Part shown: one piece after another, positions 1 to 9,851 of the stretch
Numbering within the stretch: position 1 is the first letter of the stretch
How the letters are laid out: each line of letters opens with the position of its first letter
Origin: Salinicoccus luteus DSM 17002
GTDB taxonomy: Bacteria; Bacillota; Bacilli; Staphylococcales; Salinicoccaceae
NCBI RefSeq assembly: GCF_000712035.1
Contig: NZ_KL544008.1
Span: forward strand, 615,607-679,606
Direction: 5' to 3'
DNA: 64,000 bases
The notes under the pieces: model-generated
Told to the model about the DNA's origin: nothing
What the model saw: the letters and a program-made list of their open reading frames with translations, nothing else
The model's database searches: none
Position numbers and translations under genes: made by a program

Positions 1-1950
1 GCGAAGAAGCGGGAGATGATCCATCACCGCATCCTCGAGAACAGCCAGACCGAAAGGCTCGTCATCAAGCTCACCGAGCTCGGGTTCGGAGCGCGCATGA
101 GTGCAAAGATCCTGAAGACGTATCAGGATCAGGCGCTCCACGTGATAGAGAAGGATCCATACAGGCTGGTCATGGACATAGAAGGGATCGGTTTCCAGAC
201 GGCGGACCGCATCGCCCATACAGCCGGCATCGCCCGCAATGACGAAAGCCGTCTTGAGGCGGGCATCATGTACATCATGGAAGGCATCGTCATGTCGGAC
301 GGGCACACCTACATGGGCCACGATGAATTGATCGATCTGGCAGCCGACCTGCTGAACCAGGATGGCCAGGAATATTTCACCAGGGAGGACATCAGCCGGA
401 CGATCGATTCGCTTTCCGACAACGATAAGCTGGTCCAATATGAAAACCGCCTGTATATTCCTTCGCTGTTCTATTCCGAATACAAGTCCTCTGAACAGAT
501 CTACAGGATGATGAATGACCGCACCGACATCCCGGTCAGCGAGGAGAAGGCGGGGGAAGTCATCAGCGAAGTGGGGGAGCGGTTCGACATCCACTACAAT
601 GCGAAGCAGAAGTCCGCGATGATCGCTGCACTGACGGAGAAGATCTCCATCATCACAGGCGGTCCAGGGACGGGCAAGACGACCATCGTCAAAGGCATCA
701 TCAAGGCCTATCATGAACTCCATGATCTGAAGGCGCACGATGAGTACGAGGGGGATGAATATCCTATCAAACTCGTCGCGCCGACGGGACGGGCGTCGAA
801 GCGGCTGAGCGAGACCGCCGGCATCCCCGCCTCCACGATCCACCGGATGATCGGGTGGGGGATGGATACGGAAAAGGATGAAATGATCGATGCAGAGATC
901 GATGCCGATCTGATCATCATCGATGAGATGTCCATGGTCGACACGTGGCTCTTCTACCAGCTGATGCGCAATGTACAGCCCTACACGAACCTTGTGTTCG
1001 TCGGCGACAGGGACCAGCTCCCTTCGGTCGGCCCGGGGACGGTCTTCAAGGATCTGATAGAGTCTGAAATCATTCCCGTGACCGAACTCGACACGATCTA
1101 CCGCCAGGGGGAGGGCTCCTCCATCATCCGCCTCGCGCATGAGATCAAGGAGCAGAGGCGGATGGACATTACCGAGAAGTTCAAGGACCGGCTGTTCATT
1201 CCGGCAAGGGTGAGCCAGATCCCGGACCTCGTGGATAATGTGGTCAACAAGGCCGTGGCCAAGGGATATGATATGCGGGACATCCAGGTGCTGGCCCCGA
1301 TCTATAAGGGGGATGCAGGCATACTGAAGCTCAACCAGATTCTCCAGTCCATCCTGAACCCCGAGGAGGAGGACAAGAATGAAATCGCCTTCGGGGATGT
1401 CATCTTCAGGGAGGGCGACAAAGTCATCCAGCTCGTCAACCGTGCAGAGGACAACATCTTCAACGGCGACTCCGGCGTCATCGAATCCATCCTTTTCAAG
1501 GATGGCGACGGGGCGGAGAAGGATACCATCATGGTCGACTACGAGGGCATCCATATCGCCTATGAGCGGAAGGAACTGACGGAGCTCTCCCATGCATACT
1601 GCACCAGCATCCACAAGGCGCAGGGGAGTGAATACCCGATCGTCATCATGCCGGTGGTCCGGAGCTACCGCCACATGCTGATGAAGAACATCGTCTATAC
1701 CGGCATCACACGAGCGAAGGAGTCGCTGATACTGTGCGGTGACGCGGAAGCCTTCTATGAATCACTGGAGAAGGAGGGCATCCAGCGCCGCACATCCCTC
1801 TATGAAATGATCCGCCTGCTATTCGGCAAGGCATCGGAATCAGGGGAGGAACCCCCCCAGGCGGCTCCGGAAACCCTCTCCGAAGAGCGGATGTTCGAGA
1901 TTCCGGCGATGATCAATATGGACGGCGTTACGCCATACGATTTCATTTGA
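1..1950 (+). CDS. recD2: ATP-dependent DNA helicase RecD2 (5' end outside window)
   Basis: This is a superfamily 1B 5'-3' DNA helicase of the RecD2/RecD-like type, thought to act in replication-fork repair without RecBC. The frame is already open at base 1, so the true start lies upstream; the first Met seen is at 16. From that Met, an N-terminal helix-hairpin-helix-like region (GFGARMSAKIL, GIGFQTADRIA) is followed by Walker A GGPGTGKTT at about residue 215, Walker B LIIIDEMSM at about 300, and the late helicase motif HKAQGSEYP at about 533. The visible 644 residues fit a family of about 740-820 residues missing its N-terminus. The stop codon overlaps the -35 element of the next transcription unit. 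Confidence 0.95.
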   Translation, partial: AKKREMIHHRILENSQTERLVIKLTELGFGARMSAKILKTYQDQALHVIEKDPYRLVMDIEGIGFQTADRIAHTAGIARNDESRLEAGIMYIMEGIVMSDGHTYMGHDELIDLAADLLNQDGQEYFTREDISRTIDSLSDNDKLVQYENRLYIPSLFYSEYKSSEQIYRMMNDRTDIPVSEEKAGEVISEVGERFDIHYNAKQKSAMIAALTEKISIITGGPGTGKTTIVKGIIKAYHELHDLKAHDEYEGDEYPIKLVAPTGRASKRLSETAGIPASTIHRMIGWGMDTEKDEMIDAEIDADLIIIDEMSMVDTWLFYQLMRNVQPYTNLVFVGDRDQLPSVGPGTVFKDLIESEIIPVTELDTIYRQGEGSSIIRLAHEIKEQRRMDITEKFKDRLFIPARVSQIPDLVDNVVNKAVAKGYDMRDIQVLAPIYKGDAGILKLNQILQSILNPEEEDKNEIAFGDVIFREGDKVIQLVNRAEDNIFNGDSGVIESILFKDGDGAEKDTIMVDYEGIHIAYERKELTELSHAYCTSIHKAQGSEYPIVIMPVVRSYRHMLMKNIVYTGITRAKESLILCGDAEAFYESLEKEGIQRRTSLYEMIRLLFGKASESGEEPPQAAPETLSEERMFEIPAMINMDGVTPYDFI

Positions 1951-1975
1951 CATATCGGCTGAATATTTCTATAAT
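1947..1975 (+). promoter_or_regulatory. sigma-A promoter for the alaS leader
   Basis: A perfect TTGACA (1947-1952) and a perfect TATAAT (1970-1975) are separated by 17 bp, the ideal spacing. The -35 box overlaps the recD2 stop codon. Transcription would begin near 1982, just upstream of the T-box leader. Confidence 0.85.
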
Positions 1976-1984
1976 CAAAGCAAG

Positions 1985-2178
1985 TTTAATAAAGATGGAA
2001 TTCTAAGTGTGGGCATGTGCTATACAGAGACATTGTGGCTGGTGGAAACAATGACGCATCCCTTCACGTGCTGCTTTCCGTCCAGGTAAATACTCTTGGA
2101 GTGATGACTACGGTCATAACTTGGGTGGTACCGCGGTCCAGATCGTCCCATATATTTTGGGAGGGTCTTTTTTTATTT
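1985..2178 (+). promoter_or_regulatory. T-box leader controlling alaS
   Basis: The leader contains the T-box core TGGGTGGTACCGCGG (2122-2136) immediately upstream of a terminator hairpin and then alaS. T-box leaders bind uncharged tRNA: a specifier codon in Stem I reads the anticodon and the T-box pairs with the tRNA acceptor end, favouring the antiterminator. Several GC-starting triplets (Ala codons) lie in the Stem I region, but I could not fix the specifier by eye. The context, directly before alanyl-tRNA synthetase, implies tRNA-Ala as ligand. Confidence 0.9.
2140..2178 (+). terminator. T-box regulated terminator
   Basis: The hairpin arms AGATCGTCCCA and TGGGAGGGTCT pair with one internal G-G mismatch and one G-T pair, followed by a run of seven or more T. 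The 5' arm begins right after the T-box core, as expected for the mutually exclusive terminator/antiterminator. Confidence 0.85.
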
Positions 2179-2202
2179 TCCAAAAACTGAGGAGTGAGAG
2201 TA

Positions 2203-4830
2203 ATGAAGCAATTGACAGGCAATGAGATAAGGGAGCTGTTCATCAGCTATTTCAGAACACAGGGGCACATGGTGGAGCCGAGTGCGCCGCTAGTCCCGAT
2301 CGACGACGATTCACTGCTGTGGATCAACTCCGGCGTGGCGACGCTGAAGAAGTACTTCGACGGCCGGGTCATCCCGGACAATCCGAAGATCGTCAACGCG
2401 CAGAAGGCGATACGTACAAACGATATAGAAAACGTCGGGTTTACAGCCCGCCACCATACATTCTTCGAAATGCTCGGGAACTTCTCCATCGGGGACTACT
2501 TCAAGGAAGGGGCAATCAAGTATGCCTGGGACTTCCTGACCAGCAGTGACTGGATCGGGTTTGACGAAAATCTGCTCTATGTGACGATACACCCGGAGGA
2601 TGAGGATGCCTACAACATCTGGAGGGATGTCATCGGACTGTCCCCGGAGCGCATCATCCGCATCGAGGGCAACTTCTGGGATATCGGTGAAGGTCCATGT
2701 GGACCGAACAGCGAAATCTTCTACGACCGTGGTCCGGAATTCGAATTCGACACACCGGCCGAGGAGATGTATCCGGGCGGCGAAAACGAGCGGTACCTCG
2801 AAATCTGGAATCTGGTGTTCAGTGAATTCAACCATAACAAGGATGGATCATATACACCGCTGCCGAAGAAGAACATCGATACCGGCATGGGGCTTGAACG
2901 CATGGCAAGCATCACGCAGGAGGTGCCGACGAACTTCGACACGGACCTGTTCACACCGATCCTCTCCCGTATCGAGGAGATCAGCGGCAGGAAGTATGGA
3001 CAGAATGACGCTACGGATGTCGCCTTCAAGGTCATCAGCGATCATATCCGTACTGTGAGCTTTGCGGTCGCAGACGGGGCACTGCCTTCGAACGAGGGCC
3101 GCGGTTACGTCCTCAGAAGGCTCATCCGCCGGGCAGTGCGCTTCAGCAAGGAGCTCGACATCGAGCGTGCCTTCATGTATGAGCTTGCAGACCCGGTGGC
3201 GGAAGTCATGCACGGTTTCTACCCGAATGTCACAGAGCGCCTCTCCTTCATCCGCGACGTCATCCAGAAGGAGGAGGAGCGGTTCCTGGCGACGCTTGAT
3301 GAAGGCATCCAGATATACGAGCAGGTCCGGGAAAAGGCGAAGGCCGGCGGCGGTGTCATCAGCGGGCACGATGCCTTCAGGCTCTATGACACATACGGCT
3401 TCCCGTATGAGCTGACGAAGGAATATGCAGAGAACGACGGCCTCGAAGTAGATGAGGAAGGATTCATCGAGGAGATGAAGCAGCAGCGGGAGCGTGCGCG
3501 GAACGCAAGAAAGTCGGGCGAATCCATGCAGGTGCAGTCCGAGACGCTTGCCGGACTTACCGAACAGAGCGAATTCACCGGCTACCACTCCCTCAGGGAG
3601 GCGGGCCGCCTGCTCTATATCATACAGGAGGACCAGACGGTCGACCGCGCCACAGAGGGGCCGGTGGAGCTGATCTTCGACAGGACGCCGTTCTATGCCA
3701 CAAGCGGCGGCCAGGTTGCGGACAAGGGCCGCATCTCAAGCGGTGATGCGGAACTTCAGGTCGAGTCGGTATACCGTGCGCCGAATGGACAGAATGTCCA
3801 TGTCGCCCGCATCGAGTCCGGCACTGTCAAAACCGGTGAAACGTTCACCCTCGAGGTGCTGAAGGACAGCCGCGATTTCATCACCAAGAACCATACGGCG
3901 ACGCACCTGCTCCATCAGGCACTCAGGGATGTGCTCGGGGACCATGTCAACCAGGCGGGCTCCCTCGTCGAGAAGGAGCGTCTGCGCTTCGACTTCTCCC
4001 ATCTTGAAGGTCTGACAGAGGAAGAGACAGAAAGGATCGAAGCAATCGTCAACGAGAAGATCTACAGCAACATGAACGTCCAGATTTCTGAAATGCCGAT
4101 CGACCAGGCGAAGGAGAAGGGGGCGATGGCGCTGTTCGGGGAGAAATACGGCGATGTCGTCCGGGTAGTGGATATCGACCAGTATTCAGTCGAGCTGTGC
4201 GGCGGAATTCATGTCAGGAACACCGGGGAGATCGGACTGTTCAAGATCGTCTCCGAAACAGGCATCGGTGCCGGCGTACGCAGGATTGAGGCCGTGACGA
4301 GCCGCTACGCCGTCAATGTCTACAAGGAGAAGGAGGCGCAGCTCGCGTCCATCTCGGGGCGCCTGAAGGTCAAGGAGAACCAGGTGGAAAAGCGCATCGA
4401 ATCGCTGCTTGACGAGAACCGCACGCTGCAGCAGAAAATCAAGGCCCTGCAGGAATCCAGACAGGATGAAAAGCTGGCGGATGTCACAGGCGACATCAAG
4501 GAGATCGGCGGTGTCCGCGTGCTGTCCAAAGAGGTGTCGGCAGATGGTGCAAAGGAACTTCGCGAAACGATGGACCGCATCAAATCCCGGGCGCAGGATA
4601 CGGTCATTGCCCTCGGCTCCGTGAACGAAGGCAAGGTGTCGCTTGTAGTCACTGTGCCGAAAGAGCTGACAGGCAGATTCAAGGCCGGCGAAATCATGAA
4701 GGGCATGGCCTCCACCGTGGAGGGCAAAGGCGGCGGCCGGCCGGATATGGCGCAGGGTGGCGGTACGGCACCCGAGAATATAACAAATGCATTACAATTT
4801 GTTGAAGACTACATTAAAAGTACTCAATAA
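2203..4830 (+). CDS. alaS: Alanyl-tRNA synthetase
   Basis: This cytoplasmic class II enzyme charges tRNA-Ala with alanine and edits mischarged Ser/Gly. The protein (875 aa from the chosen start) has the family's usual length. Visible are the class II motif region [13 protein letters not shown], the editing-domain metal ligands HTATHLLH and CGGIH, and a C-terminal DHHA1-type domain ending in [14 protein letters not shown]. An upstream in-frame GTG at 2194 is possible, but ATG 2203 has GGAG 8 nt upstream and gives a typical N-terminus ([13 protein letters not shown]). Expression is controlled by the T-box leader. The following gene has its own promoter. Confidence 0.98.
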   Translation: MKQLTGNEIRELFISYFRTQGHMVEPSAPLVPIDDDSLLWINSGVATLKKYFDGRVIPDNPKIVNAQKAIRTNDIENVGFTARHHTFFEMLGNFSIGDYFKEGAIKYAWDFLTSSDWIGFDENLLYVTIHPEDEDAYNIWRDVIGLSPERIIRIEGNFWDIGEGPCGPNSEIFYDRGPEFEFDTPAEEMYPGGENERYLEIWNLVFSEFNHNKDGSYTPLPKKNIDTGMGLERMASITQEVPTNFDTDLFTPILSRIEEISGRKYGQNDATDVAFKVISDHIRTVSFAVADGALPSNEGRGYVLRRLIRRAVRFSKELDIERAFMYELADPVAEVMHGFYPNVTERLSFIRDVIQKEEERFLATLDEGIQIYEQVREKAKAGGGVISGHDAFRLYDTYGFPYELTKEYAENDGLEVDEEGFIEEMKQQRERARNARKSGESMQVQSETLAGLTEQSEFTGYHSLREAGRLLYIIQEDQTVDRATEGPVELIFDRTPFYATSGGQVADKGRISSGDAELQVESVYRAPNGQNVHVARIESGTVKTGETFTLEVLKDSRDFITKNHTATHLLHQALRDVLGDHVNQAGSLVEKERLRFDFSHLEGLTEEETERIEAIVNEKIYSNMNVQISEMPIDQAKEKGAMALFGEKYGDVVRVVDIDQYSVELCGGIHVRNTGEIGLFKIVSETGIGAGVRRIEAVTSRYAVNVYKEKEAQLASISGRLKVKENQVEKRIESLLDENRTLQQKIKALQESRQDEKLADVTGDIKEIGGVRVLSKEVSADGAKELRETMDRIKSRAQDTVIALGSVNEGKVSLVVTVPKELTGRFKAGEIMKGMASTVEGKGGGRPDMAQGGGTAPENITNALQFVEDYIKSTQ

Positions 4831-4841
4831 AAGGACATCAA

Positions 4842-4850
4842 TGATATAAT
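4842..4850 (+). promoter_or_regulatory. extended -10 promoter before yrzL
   Basis: TGATATAAT is a perfect extended -10 element (TGn plus TATAAT) lying 11 bp after the alaS stop. No good -35 box is visible at 17 bp, as is common for extended -10 promoters. It would drive yrzL-ruvX-yrzB. Confidence 0.6.
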
Positions 4851-4885
4851 GGATGGAAATGCAAGCAAGGATGGGAGTGCTGAAT

Positions 4886-5149
4886 TTGAATCAATTTGAC
4901 GAAACGATGAAGTTCAATGTGGACGAAGCAAAAGCACACAATGTGAAGGAGATCATGACCATTGTCTATAACACGCTGGAAGAGCGCGGGTACAACCCCA
5001 TAAACCAGATTGTGGGCTATCTGCAGAGCGGTGACCCTGCGTACATTCCCCGTCATAATGAAGCGAGGAATCAGATCCGGCACATTGACCGTGACGAAAT
5101 CATGGAAGTGCTTGTAAGGACCTACATCGAGAAGGAAATCCATGAATAG
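4886..5149 (+). CDS. yrzL: UPF0297/IreB-family regulatory protein
   Basis: A small cytoplasmic protein of the YrzL/IreB (DUF965) family; in Enterococcus the homologue is a substrate of the PASTA kinase IreK and modulates cephalosporin tolerance. The core [30 protein letters not shown] and [19 protein letters not shown] matches the family. A longer in-frame ATG exists at 4853, but TTG at 4886 has GGGAG about 9 nt upstream and yields the usual length of 87 aa. The 3' end overlaps ruvX by 8 nt, indicating translational coupling. Its conserved place before ruvX supports the call. Confidence 0.92.
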   Translation: MNQFDETMKFNVDEAKAHNVKEIMTIVYNTLEERGYNPINQIVGYLQSGDPAYIPRHNEARNQIRHIDRDEIMEVLVRTYIEKEIHE

Positions 5150-5573
5150 GATACTGGGACTGGATGTAGGCACCAAAACGGTCGGCATTGCACTGAGCGA
5201 TGCACTGGGATGGACAGCACAAGGGCTGACGACACTGAAGATCAACTACGAAGAGGAAGTATACGGCATTGAAGAGGTGGCCCGGATTGTAGAGGAGAAC
5301 GATGTCTCCACAATCATCGTCGGTCTTCCCAAAAACATGAACAACTCTGTCGGAGAAAGTGGCGACAGATCCATCCACTACAGTAAATTGCTTGAAAAGA
5401 AACTGCCAGATGTTAAAATAATATTATGGGATGAGCGTCTCAGCACCATCGGTGCCGAGAGATCGCTCCTTGAAGCGGACCTCTCCCGAAAAAAACGAAA
5501 AGCTGTAATCGATAAAATGGCCGCGGTATTCATACTGCAGGGCTATCTCGACAATCCAGTTAAAGGAGACTGA
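5142..5573 (+). CDS. ruvX: Putative pre-16S rRNA nuclease / RuvX (YqgF)
   Basis: An RNase H-fold nuclease of the YqgF/RuvX family, implicated in 16S rRNA 5'-end maturation and first described as a Holliday-junction resolvase homologue. The N-terminal [17 protein letters not shown] supplies the first catalytic Asp, GLPKNMN and WDERLST are the following conserved motifs, and [14 protein letters not shown] carries the C-terminal acidic residue. At 143 aa it is full length. It starts inside yrzL and is followed by yrzB after 3 nt. Confidence 0.95.
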   Translation: MNRILGLDVGTKTVGIALSDALGWTAQGLTTLKINYEEEVYGIEEVARIVEENDVSTIIVGLPKNMNNSVGESGDRSIHYSKLLEKKLPDVKIILWDERLSTIGAERSLLEADLSRKKRKAVIDKMAAVFILQGYLDNPVKGD

Positions 5574-5576
5574 ACT

Positions 5577-5882
5577 ATGAGTCAGGAAGAAATGGATTTC
5601 AACATGGAAGAAGAACTTCTTACGCTGTATGATGAGGAAGGCAACGAGGTCCTCTACCGCAAGATGCTTGAATTTCATCATCCGGAGTTCAATAAGGATT
5701 ATGTGATTCTTGCTGAAGAAGGCAACTTCTCCAATGATGATGAAGAAATAGAGCTTATCCCGATGATCAACATGCCGGATGAAGACGGCGAAGGCGGCAA
5801 GTTCATGCCTGTTGAGACGGATGAGGAATGGGATATGATTGAAGAGGTTGTAAATACCCGGATGGATGATCCGGAAGAGTAG
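5577..5882 (+). CDS. yrzB: DUF1292 family protein YrzB
   Basis: A very acidic 101-aa protein of the DUF1292/UPF0473 family. It shows the family core [17 protein letters not shown] followed by YVILAEEG and a C-terminal [10 protein letters not shown]. Its function is unknown. It is the third gene of the conserved yrzL-ruvX-yrzB cluster, preceded by AAAGGAG, and closed by a strong terminator. Confidence 0.93.
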   Translation: MSQEEMDFNMEEELLTLYDEEGNEVLYRKMLEFHHPEFNKDYVILAEEGNFSNDDEEIELIPMINMPDEDGEGGKFMPVETDEEWDMIEEVVNTRMDDPEE

Positions 5883-5905
5883 ATTTTTTCAGTTAACAGG
5901 GAATG

Positions 5906-5934
5906 GCTTCCAATATCAATTGGAAGCTATTTTT
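5906..5934 (+). terminator. terminator after yrzB
   Basis: A perfect 9-bp stem, GCTTCCAAT / ATTGGAAGC, with a 4-nt loop ATCA is followed by TATTTTT. Confidence 0.85.
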
Positions 5935-5950
5935 AAGATAGGAGTCATAT

Positions 5951-7078
5951 ATGAGTAAATACGAAGATATAAAATTTTCAAAGAATGTTTCATCCTACCT
6001 TTCATTATTCGTAATTGCTGCTCTTGCTGTCATCTTCATCGTCATTGCATTCTTCATCTACATGTACATCAAATCGGGTTCCGAACCATTGGATCCGAAT
6101 TCGACTGAGGTGAAGGAAGTGACGATAGAACAGGGTTCTTCAGCGGGCATGATCGGTGACCAGCTGGAAGATGAGGGGATCATCAGGAACGGCACCATGT
6201 TCGAATACTTCCTCAAGTTGAACAGCATCACCAACTATCATGCAGGAGACTATGAACTTTCGCCGTCCATGGACTTCGAACAGATCGCCAAAACGCTGGA
6301 AACGGGCAGAATCTATCAGGAAGTGCTCCATAGACTGACCATACCTGAAGGATACGCCATCGAGCAGATCGCAGAACAGGCGGATGAGCAGCTGCCGATC
6401 GTCGGTGACCGCTTCCTGGAGCTGATGCAGGATGAGGATTTCATCAATACGCTGATTGAGGAATATCCGGATATGCTTTCAGAGGACATATTGTCCGATG
6501 ATATCAAGTATCCGCTTGAAGGCTATCTGTATCCGGCGACCTATGATATAACAGAAGAGGAGCCCGACATCGAAGCACTCGTCAGACAGATGCTCGACGC
6601 GACGAGAAGCAACAGCTATAGCGTCTTCCAGTCGAGCAATGGCTATTCGATCAATTTTGAAGGGGAATCGAGGGATCTTTCCTTCCATGAATTCCTGACA
6701 CTGTCATCATTGGTTGAAAAAGAGGCGACGTCGCTTGCGGACCGTTCCAAGATTGCGAGCGTCTTCCTGAACAGGATGTCGGAAAGCCCGAGCATGCCGC
6801 TCCAGACGGATCCGACCGTACTGTACGCCCTCGGCGAGCATCAGGAACGGACGCTTTTCGAAGACCTTGAGGTGGAGGATCCGTACAACACCTATATCAA
6901 TACGGGACTGCCGCCTGGACCGATCGCTTCTCCGGGAATGGAGTCCATCCAGAGTACAATGAATCCATCCAACACCAACTACTATTATTTCCTTGCGGAC
7001 AGCGAAGGCAACAACCATTTCGCTGAGACTTTCGAGGAGCATGTCGAAAACCGTGAGCAGTATATCAACAACAACTAA
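5951..7078 (+). CDS. mltG: Endolytic murein transglycosylase MltG
   Basis: A membrane-anchored lytic transglycosylase that cleaves nascent peptidoglycan strands and is thought to set glycan length. A short cytoplasmic N-terminus is followed by one membrane segment at about residues 18-42, then a LysM-like region and the YceG catalytic domain. Conserved pieces include LSSLVEKEA with the catalytic Glu, ASVFLNRM, MPLQTDPTVLYALG and YNTYINTGLPPGPIASPG. At 375 aa it is of normal length. It starts with ATG behind AGGAG and is preceded and followed by hairpin terminators, so it is probably monocistronic. Confidence 0.95.
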   Translation: MSKYEDIKFSKNVSSYLSLFVIAALAVIFIVIAFFIYMYIKSGSEPLDPNSTEVKEVTIEQGSSAGMIGDQLEDEGIIRNGTMFEYFLKLNSITNYHAGDYELSPSMDFEQIAKTLETGRIYQEVLHRLTIPEGYAIEQIAEQADEQLPIVGDRFLELMQDEDFINTLIEEYPDMLSEDILSDDIKYPLEGYLYPATYDITEEEPDIEALVRQMLDATRSNSYSVFQSSNGYSINFEGESRDLSFHEFLTLSSLVEKEATSLADRSKIASVFLNRMSESPSMPLQTDPTVLYALGEHQERTLFEDLEVEDPYNTYINTGLPPGPIASPGMESIQSTMNPSNTNYYYFLADSEGNNHFAETFEEHVENREQYINNN

Positions 7079-7140
7079 AGACAAAAAGCACCTTTTCAAG
7101 TAAAATGATTTGTGCTACTATGAATTGTGATAAATAAAGC

Positions 7141-7176
7141 AACTGATAACGGAAGTTATCAGTTGTATTTTTTGTA
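7141..7176 (+). terminator. terminator between mltG and trmR
   Basis: A perfect 10-bp stem, AACTGATAAC / GTTATCAGTT, with a GGAA tetraloop is followed by TGTATTTTTT. It lies directly before the trmR start, so it either ends mltG transcripts or sits in the trmR leader as an attenuator. Confidence 0.75.
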
Positions 7177-7189
7177 TATGGTGGGGAAT

Positions 7190-7831
7190 ATGGACATTTA
7201 CGAATATGTAAGGAATCTGAATGCATATCCGGAACTGTTTCCGGATATGCTTGAATATGCGCGCGAGCATCACGTGCCGATCATGGATGAAGATGCACTG
7301 AATGTGATGAAGCACTATATGAAAGTGGCGCAGGCCAGACATGTGCTTGAAGTGGGGACCGCCATAGGCTATAGTGCAATGCATATGCTTTCTGTGGACA
7401 AGGACGTCTCTGTTGTGACGCTTGAGAAGGACGAGGCATCCCACAGGCAGGCAAACACGTTCTTTGCGCGGTACGGGGTTACGGGCAGGGTCAGAAGCCT
7501 GCTTGGCGATGCCAAGGAGATTCCGCTCGATCAGCTGGGCGGGGCGCCCTTCGACCTGCTTTTTATAGATGCATCAAAAGGGAACAACCAGCGCTTCTAT
7601 GAACGGTACCTGCCGCTCGTGAAACCGGGCGGCCTGGTCATCGTCGATAATATACTGCTTCGCGGCCTCGTCACCGAGGAGGAAATCACCTCGAGGGGCA
7701 CCCGAAAAATGAAGGAGAAGGTCGACAGCTTCAACAGGGCCATCGCAGAATCAGATGTATCCTCGGCATTCCTGCCGGTGGGCGATGGCCTGCTTGTTAT
7801 TACTAAGGACAAAGAGGGAGAACGCAGATGA
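7190..7831 (+). CDS. trmR: tRNA 5-hydroxyuridine methyltransferase TrmR (YrrM family)
   Basis: A class I SAM-dependent O-methyltransferase of the YrrM type; the B. subtilis homologue methylates 5-hydroxyuridine at tRNA position 34. SAM motif I is [12 protein letters not shown], and [10 protein letters not shown] and [12 protein letters not shown] are the acidic loop and following strand. The longest frame begins at 7127, but those codons lie inside a terminator hairpin. ATG 7190 (MDIYEYVRN) or ATG 7178 is more plausible, with GGTGGGG just upstream of 7190 although its spacing is short. It overlaps udk by 4 nt (ATGA). Confidence 0.88.
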   Translation: MDIYEYVRNLNAYPELFPDMLEYAREHHVPIMDEDALNVMKHYMKVAQARHVLEVGTAIGYSAMHMLSVDKDVSVVTLEKDEASHRQANTFFARYGVTGRVRSLLGDAKEIPLDQLGGAPFDLLFIDASKGNNQRFYERYLPLVKPGGLVIVDNILLRGLVTEEEITSRGTRKMKEKVDSFNRAIAESDVSSAFLPVGDGLLVITKDKEGERR

Positions 7832-8448
7832 AAAGACCAACAGTCATAGGCATTGCTGGAGGTTCCGGGTCCGGAAAGACTTCAGTGACCCGCAAAATCA
7901 TGGAAGCCCTGAATGGTCACAGCGTCGTTCTGATCGAACAGGACTACTACTACAAGGACCAGAGTGACAAGACATTTGAAGAGAGGCTCGAGACGAACTA
8001 TGATCACCCTTTCGCCTTCGACAACAATCTTCTGATATCCCATATCAGGCAGCTGATCGACCGCCAGCCGGTGGAAATACCCACGTACAACTATGAAATA
8101 CACACCCGGAGTGACGAAACCATAGAGGTCGAGCCGAAGGATGTCATCATCATAGAGGGCATCTTTGCGCTTGAGAATGAAGATCTGAGGAATCTGATGG
8201 ATGTCAAACTCTATGTGGACACCGATTCCGACATCCGCATCCTGAGACGGTTGAAGCGGGATATCGAGAAGCGGGGGCGTACCATGGACTCGGTCATCAG
8301 CCAGTATTTGAATGTCGTCCGGCCGATGCATCTGCAGTTCATAGAACCGACCAAACGTTTCAGCGATATCATCATTCCAGAAGGCGGAGAGAACAACGTG
8401 GCGATCGACCTGATCACAACCAAGATCCGCACTCTGCTCAATGAATAG
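7828..8448 (+). CDS. udk: Uridine kinase
   Basis: A cytoplasmic P-loop kinase that phosphorylates uridine and cytidine in pyrimidine salvage. The P-loop GGSGSGKTS is at about residues 11-19, EQDYYYKDQ holds the catalytic acid region, and [10 protein letters not shown] and [11 protein letters not shown] are typical of the family. At 206 aa it is full length. The start overlaps the trmR stop, and greA follows after 39 nt. Confidence 0.96.
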   Translation: MKRPTVIGIAGGSGSGKTSVTRKIMEALNGHSVVLIEQDYYYKDQSDKTFEERLETNYDHPFAFDNNLLISHIRQLIDRQPVEIPTYNYEIHTRSDETIEVEPKDVIIIEGIFALENEDLRNLMDVKLYVDTDSDIRILRRLKRDIEKRGRTMDSVISQYLNVVRPMHLQFIEPTKRFSDIIIPEGGENNVAIDLITTKIRTLLNE

Positions 8449-8487
8449 ACGATTTTAAAAAAACTTATCAATTTATGGAGGATTACG

Positions 8488-8964
8488 ATGGATATACAAA
8501 AAGAATTTCCGATGACACAAAGTGGATATGAACAGCTGCAGGAGGAGCTCGAGCACCTGAGAACGGTAAAGCGCCCGGAAGTGGTGGAGAAGATCAAAGT
8601 GGCAAGAAGCTTCGGTGACCTTTCCGAGAACTCCGAATACGATGCAGCGAAGGACGAGCAGGGATTCGTGGAACAGGAAATCACCAAAATCGAGGATATG
8701 CTGCGTCATGCGAAAATCATCGAGGACACCAGCAACAACAATATGGTACAGATCGGCAAGACGGTGACATTCAAAGAGCTTCCGGACGGAGATGAGGAGT
8801 CCTATCAGATTGTGGGCAGTGCCGAAGCGGACCCATTTGAAGGCAAGATTTCAAATGAATCACCGATTGCGAAATCACTGCTTGGTGCAAAGCTCAATGA
8901 TTCCGTGAATGTACCGCTCCCGAACGGCAACGAGATGAAAGTGGAGATCGTGTCTATTGACTAA
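8488..8964 (+). CDS. greA: Transcription elongation factor GreA
   Basis: It rescues backtracked RNA polymerase by stimulating intrinsic transcript cleavage. The N-terminal coiled-coil carries the acidic tip motif [16 protein letters not shown] at about residues 43-58, and the C-terminal FKBP-like domain has [15 protein letters not shown]. At 158 aa it is of normal length. ATG follows GGAGG at good spacing. The stop overlaps the TTG start of mtnN by 8 nt. Confidence 0.97.
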   Translation: MDIQKEFPMTQSGYEQLQEELEHLRTVKRPEVVEKIKVARSFGDLSENSEYDAAKDEQGFVEQEITKIEDMLRHAKIIEDTSNNNMVQIGKTVTFKELPDGDEESYQIVGSAEADPFEGKISNESPIAKSLLGAKLNDSVNVPLPNGNEMKVEIVSID

Positions 8965-9658
8965 GGGCATCATCGGCATTATCGGAGCCATGGAGCCTGA
9001 AATCGATATCCTCAAGGAGTGGATGGATATCGAGGCGACGGATACGATTGCCCATGCGAAAGTGTATAGGGGTACCCTGGTCGGCCAGGATGCCGTATTG
9101 GTTGAAAGCGGCATCGGCAAAGTCAATGCCAGCATGATCACAGCTCTGCTGATAGAACGCTACAATGTCCGCATCATCATCAATACGGGTGTGGCTGGTG
9201 CGTTGTCCAGCACCCTTGATGTGACGGGTATGGTCGTGAGCACCTCGGTACTCCATCATGATGTGGATGCCGTCGAGTTTGGCTATGAACTTGGGCAGGT
9301 GCCCGGCATGCCAAAATTCTATATTGCGGACAAGGGACTCGTCAAACTGACGCTTGAAGCGATTTCTTCACTTCCGGACATCAAAGGCCACGGTGGCCTG
9401 ATCGTCAGCGGGGATTCGTTTATAAGCAACAGTGAACAGAAGGGGAAGATCACCAAAAACTTCAGGAAGGCAATGGCCGTTGACATGGAGTCGGCCGCCA
9501 TTGCCCAGACATGCTATCAGTATTCCACACCTTTCGTCATTATCCGTTCCATATCGGACAGGGCGGATGACACGGCGGATATGGCTTATGAAGAATTTCT
9601 CTCCAAAGCTTGTGTTCATTCATCCGAAGTTGTAAAATCATTATTGAAGGACTTGTAA
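8957..9658 (+). CDS. mtnN: 5'-methylthioadenosine/S-adenosylhomocysteine nucleosidase
   Basis: It hydrolyses MTA and S-adenosylhomocysteine to free adenine, recycling the products of polyamine synthesis and methylation. The N-terminus [22 protein letters not shown], the substrate-binding [12 protein letters not shown] (catalytic Glu region) and SISDRADD (catalytic Asp) are all present. It starts with TTG inside the greA stop region, so translation is probably coupled. At 233 aa it is typical. A 32-aa membrane peptide gene follows after 16 nt. Confidence 0.96.
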   Translation: MTKGIIGIIGAMEPEIDILKEWMDIEATDTIAHAKVYRGTLVGQDAVLVESGIGKVNASMITALLIERYNVRIIINTGVAGALSSTLDVTGMVVSTSVLHHDVDAVEFGYELGQVPGMPKFYIADKGLVKLTLEAISSLPDIKGHGGLIVSGDSFISNSEQKGKITKNFRKAMAVDMESAAIAQTCYQYSTPFVIIRSISDRADDTADMAYEEFLSKACVHSSEVVKSLLKDL

Positions 9659-9674
9659 TCAGGAGGGAAAATCC

Positions 9675-9773
9675 ATGCTTTTTCTTATGATCATTTCAAT
9701 CATCATTACAGTCGTTATCGGTTTCCTCATCTACAGGGATACTGAAACAGAAGATAATGAAATCATTGAATAA
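9675..9773 (+). CDS. 32-aa single-span membrane peptide
   Basis: A short ORF starts MLFLMIISIIITVVIGFLIY and ends in an acidic tail (DTETEDNEIIE). A perfect AGGAGG lies 8 nt before the ATG. The first 20 residues form one membrane helix. It sits directly after mtnN and before a terminator, so it is the last gene of the trmR-udk-greA-mtnN unit. I do not recognise a family. The strong ribosome binding site and clean hydrophobic/acidic layout argue that it is translated. Confidence 0.7.
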   Translation: MLFLMIISIIITVVIGFLIYRDTETEDNEIIE

Positions 9774-9776
9774 CAC

Positions 9777-9815
9777 AAAAAGCGCCTTAATCTTTTAAGG
9801 GGCTTTTATTTTTGT
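9777..9815 (+). terminator. terminator after mtnN and membrane peptide
   Basis: The arms AAAAGCGCCTTAA and TTAAGGGGCTTTT pair with one G-G mismatch and are followed by ATTTTTG. Confidence 0.8.
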
Positions 9816-9851
9816 GGTAGAATATAAAAAAACTCATTAGGAGTGCGCATA

